Positions 61,985 through 64,000 of a DNA stretch of 64,000 nucleotides are shown here, piece by piece. This stretch comes from Streptomyces laurentii (GTDB lineage Bacteria; Actinomycetota; Actinomycetes; Streptomycetales; Streptomycetaceae), in NCBI GenBank assembly GCA_002355495.1, contig AP017424.1, forward strand, positions 6,079,501-6,143,500. Reading direction: 5' to 3'. Both the position numbers and the translations under genes were made by a program. Positions within the stretch are counted from its first letter, which is position 1, and every line of letters starts with the position of its first letter. The notes under the pieces were generated by a model. The model searched no databases, was not told where the DNA came from, and worked only from the letters and a program-made list of their open reading frames with translations.

Positions 61985-62494
61985 TCAGCGCCGGGGCCCG
62001 GCCGGCAGCGGCACGGCCGGGAGCGTGAACCAGACCGCCTTGCCGTGCGCGGTGGGGCGGTGTCCGCAGTCGCTGCTCAGCGCGCGGATCAGGAGCATCC
62101 CGCGGCCGTGTTCCTGCCACGGGTCCACCGGGACCGCCGGGTCGGGACAGGGCATGTCGTCCGGGCCCGCCGGGCGGTCGTCGTGGACCTCGATCTGGCA
62201 GCCGCCGGGCGCCGGGAGCAGTTCGACGACCAGCTCGATCGGGCTGTCGCCGGGGGTGTGCTGGACGGCGTTGGCGACCAGTTCGGCGGTGAGGAGTTCG
62301 GCGGTGTCGCAGTCCGCGGCGGCCTGCTCCGGGCCCTCGATCTCGGTGAGGGCGGTACGGACGAGGGCGCGGGCGATCGGTACGGCGGCCGTGGTGTGCG
62401 GCAGCTCGGTGCGCCAGGCCGGAGGGCCGGAGACTTCGAACACGGCGGCGGCTCCCGTTCGGGGGTCGGGTGCGGATGCGAGGGCAGGCGACAT
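61985..62494 (-). CDS. RsbW-like ATP-binding protein
   Basis: A 169-residue GHKL-fold ATPase, the anti-sigma-factor-like type of which Streptomyces has dozens. The N box is CDTAELLTAELVANAVQHTP (about 63-82, Glu/Asn), the G1 box IEVHDDRPAGPDDMPCPDPA (about 102-121) and the G2 box EHGRGMLLIRALSSDCGHRP (about 128-147). KAVWFTLP ends the fold. ATG 62494 is chosen; the frame is open upstream to 62596 but the AT-rich TAAATCC near 62521 looks like a promoter. No sigma factor or antagonist is adjacent, so its partner is unknown. It faces the permease gene. Confidence 0.9.
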   Translation of the reverse strand: MSPALASAPDPRTGAAAVFEVSGPPAWRTELPHTTAAVPIARALVRTALTEIEGPEQAAADCDTAELLTAELVANAVQHTPGDSPIELVVELLPAPGGCQIEVHDDRPAGPDDMPCPDPAVPVDPWQEHGRGMLLIRALSSDCGHRPTAHGKAVWFTLPAVPLPAGPRR

Positions 62495-62585
62495 CCTGGG
62501 TTGCCACCTTACGGACTCATAAATCCGGACAGTGGGGCGGGCCGCTGTGTCCGGCTCGTCGGATCCGGGGCGTGGAGGCCTCGGT

Positions 62586-62625
62586 GTATCGCGCACTCGT
62601 GACGACAGTCACATACGAGTGATAC
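62586..62625. promoter_or_regulatory. inverted repeat upstream of the aromatic-CoA operon
   Basis: Arms CACTCGT (62594-62600) and ACGAGTG (62615-62621) are perfect complements with 14 bases between them, and flanking GTATC (62586) and GATAC (62621-62625) extend the dyad. It lies 62 bases upstream of the enoyl-CoA hydratase gene, as expected for a repressor operator. The regulator is not in the window. Confidence 0.6.
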
Positions 62626-62686
62626 TCTCCAGATGTCGTGTCGACGATGCCCCGCACGTGCACGCAATCAGGGAGGTCCTCCCGAA

Positions 62687-63514
62687 ATGAGCCCCTTCAC
62701 CGGCTCCGCGATCCGTACCGAACGCTGGCGGCACCTGCGCCTCACCGTCGACGACGGGGTCGCCACGATCACCCTCGACCGTCCCGACAAGCTGAACGCG
62801 CTCACCTTCGGCGCCTACGCCGACCTGCGCGACCTGCTCGCCGAACTCTCCCGGGAGCGGTCCGTGCGCGCCCTCGTGCTCGGCGGCGAGGGGCGCGGCT
62901 TCTGCTCCGGCGGCGACGTCGACGAGATCATCGGCGCCACCCTCGCGATGGACACCGCCCAGCTCCTCGACTTCAACCGGATGACCGGGCAGACGGTACG
63001 CGCGCTGCGCGAGTGCCCGTTCCCGGTGATCGCCGCCGTGCACGGGGTGGCCGCCGGCGCCGGGGCGGTCCTCGCCCTCGCCGCGGACTTCCGGGTCGCC
63101 GACCCCACCGCCCGCTTCGCCTTCCTCTTCACCCGCGTCGGGCTCTCCGGCGGCGATATGGGCGCGGCCTATCTGCTGCCCCGGGTGGTCGGCCTCGGTC
63201 ACGCGACCCGGCTGCTGATGCTGGGCGATCCGGTCGGCGCCGCCGAGGCCGAGCGGATCGGCCTGATCAGCGAACTCACCGAGGCCGGCGACGCCGGCAT
63301 CCGTGCCGCGGCCCTCGCCCGCCGGCTCGCCGAGGGGCCGGCGCTCGCGTACGCCCAGACCAAGGCGCTCCTCACGGCCGAGCTGGACATGCCGCTCGCC
63401 GCCTCCGTCGAGCTGGACGCGTCCACCCAGGCGCTGCTCATGCACGGGGAGGACTACGCGGAGTTCCACGCGGCCTTCACCGAGAAGCGCCCCGCGAAAT
63501 GGCAGGGCCGATGA
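62687..63514 (+). CDS. enoyl-CoA hydratase/isomerase family protein
   Basis: A 275-residue crotonase-fold protein. TITLDRPDKLNALTFGAYAD (about 26-45) begins the fold; the first oxyanion-hole element is GEGRGFCSGGDVDEI (about 68-82), and the second is AAVHGVAAGAGAVLALAADF (about 110-130). SGGDMGAAYLLPRVVGLGHA (about 150-170) carries the acidic active-site position (Asp of GGD). The stop overlaps the next gene by ATGA. With a salicylyl-CoA hydroxylase-like partner, it probably acts in aromatic-CoA degradation. ATG 62687 follows GGGAGGT. Confidence 0.9.
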   Translation: MSPFTGSAIRTERWRHLRLTVDDGVATITLDRPDKLNALTFGAYADLRDLLAELSRERSVRALVLGGEGRGFCSGGDVDEIIGATLAMDTAQLLDFNRMTGQTVRALRECPFPVIAAVHGVAAGAGAVLALAADFRVADPTARFAFLFTRVGLSGGDMGAAYLLPRVVGLGHATRLLMLGDPVGAAEAERIGLISELTEAGDAGIRAAALARRLAEGPALAYAQTKALLTAELDMPLAASVELDASTQALLMHGEDYAEFHAAFTEKRPAKWQGR

Positions 63515-64000
63515 CCCCGGGCCCGGGTGACCAGGTCCCCGACCCGGCCGCCCCCGCCCCCGCTCCCGGCGCCGAGGCGCCCCCCGACCGCCGTACCGCG
63601 CCGGGCGGCACCGGCGCGATACGGCGGGCCTTCGGGCACGAGGCTTCCGAGGCTCCTGCGCGCCCCGAGACTCCCGAGGCCTCCGAGGCCGCCGAGTCGC
63701 CTGGAACCCTTGAGGCCCCTGAAGCCCGCCCGTCCGACGGCCCCACCCCCGACGCCCTCACCACCCACCCCCTCCGGGTCGCCGTCATCGGCGGCGGCCC
63801 CGGCGGCCTGTACGCCGCCGCCCTGCTCAAGCGCGGCGACCCGCGCCGCGAGGTCACCGTCTGGGAACGCAACGCGCCCACCGACACCTTCGGCTTCGGC
63901 GTCGTCCTGTCCGACGAGACCCTCGGCGGCATCGGGAGCGCCGACCCGGTCGTGTACGCCGCCCTCCGCCGCGCACTCGTGCACTGGGACGACGTCGAGA
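63511..64000 (+). CDS. salicylyl-CoA 5-hydroxylase-like flavoprotein (partial)
   Basis: The first 163 residues of a FAD-dependent enzyme that continues past the right edge. About 85 residues are Pro/Ala/Glu-rich (EASEAPARPETPEASEAAES). The Rossmann motif is LRVAVIGGGPGGLYAAALLK (about 88-107), then VTVWERNAPTDTFGFGVVLS and DETLGGI, which closely resembles salicylyl-CoA 5-hydroxylase of the sdg gentisate pathway, often fused to an NADH:flavin oxidoreductase part. The ATG overlaps the stop of the enoyl-CoA hydratase. The long acidic leader is unusual and the true start may be further right, near residue 85. Confidence 0.75.
   Translation, partial: MTPGPGDQVPDPAAPAPAPGAEAPPDRRTAPGGTGAIRRAFGHEASEAPARPETPEASEAAESPGTLEAPEARPSDGPTPDALTTHPLRVAVIGGGPGGLYAAALLKRGDPRREVTVWERNAPTDTFGFGVVLSDETLGGIGSADPVVYAALRRALVHWDDVE

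Overview
The window is about 72% GC, dense with genes, uses GTG and TTG starts, overlaps genes by ATGA or GTGA, and carries actinomycete hallmarks such as an extra SepF-like protein, an F420-type oxidoreductase, a DUF6099 protein and RsbW-like ATPases. It is almost certainly a Streptomyces chromosome segment. No rRNA, tRNA, CRISPR array or complete insertion sequence was recognised.

0-12 kb: an orphan acyl carrier protein and a truncated ISAs1-type transposase precede a complete four-gene Wadjet type I anti-plasmid operon (jetA-jetB-jetC-jetD, about 1.4-9.65 kb), all translationally coupled. An NmrA-like SDR gene and a divergent cupin-AraC regulator follow. 12-24 kb: transporters and regulators, with two SulP anion transporters, an MFS gene broken by two G-run indels, an epimerase-like SDR, two MerR regulators each beside an inverted-repeat site, a frameshifted methyltransferase, a PhzF-like isomerase, and an MFS pump divergent from a MarR regulator over two palindromes. 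24-33 kb: a GT39-like membrane glycosyltransferase, an SMP-30 lactonase, a SepF-like protein, a P-loop ATPase coupled to a MazG-like pyrophosphohydrolase, DUF6099, an LLM oxidoreductase and a homocysteine S-methyltransferase.

33-37 kb: a complete bacterial RNA-repair pair, Hen1 and Pnkp. 37-57 kb: the most unusual part. A Crp/Fnr-like regulator is followed by nine tightly packed genes encoding a class III cyclase-like protein, a P-loop NTPase, an SPFH-like protein, a small two-TM protein resembling Pycsar membrane effectors, a membrane-anchored von Willebrand A protein, a tubulin-like protein, a two-TM membrane protein, a pseudokinase fused to a GTPase, and a large tail-anchored partner protein. 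Six of the eight junctions overlap by ATGA. I read this as a multi-component NTP- and nucleotide-signal-dependent surveillance or conflict system at the membrane; that function is inference.

57-64 kb: arginine deiminase and ornithine carbamoyltransferase with an APC amino acid transporter (arginine catabolism), a decayed collagen-like gene, an RsbW-like ATPase, and the start of an aromatic-CoA operon (enoyl-CoA hydratase and a salicylyl-CoA 5-hydroxylase-like flavoprotein running off the right edge).

At least six reading frames are broken by single-base gains or losses, mostly in G or C runs, so several apparent pseudogenes may be sequencing errors; the collagen-like gene, which also has an in-frame stop, is the exception.
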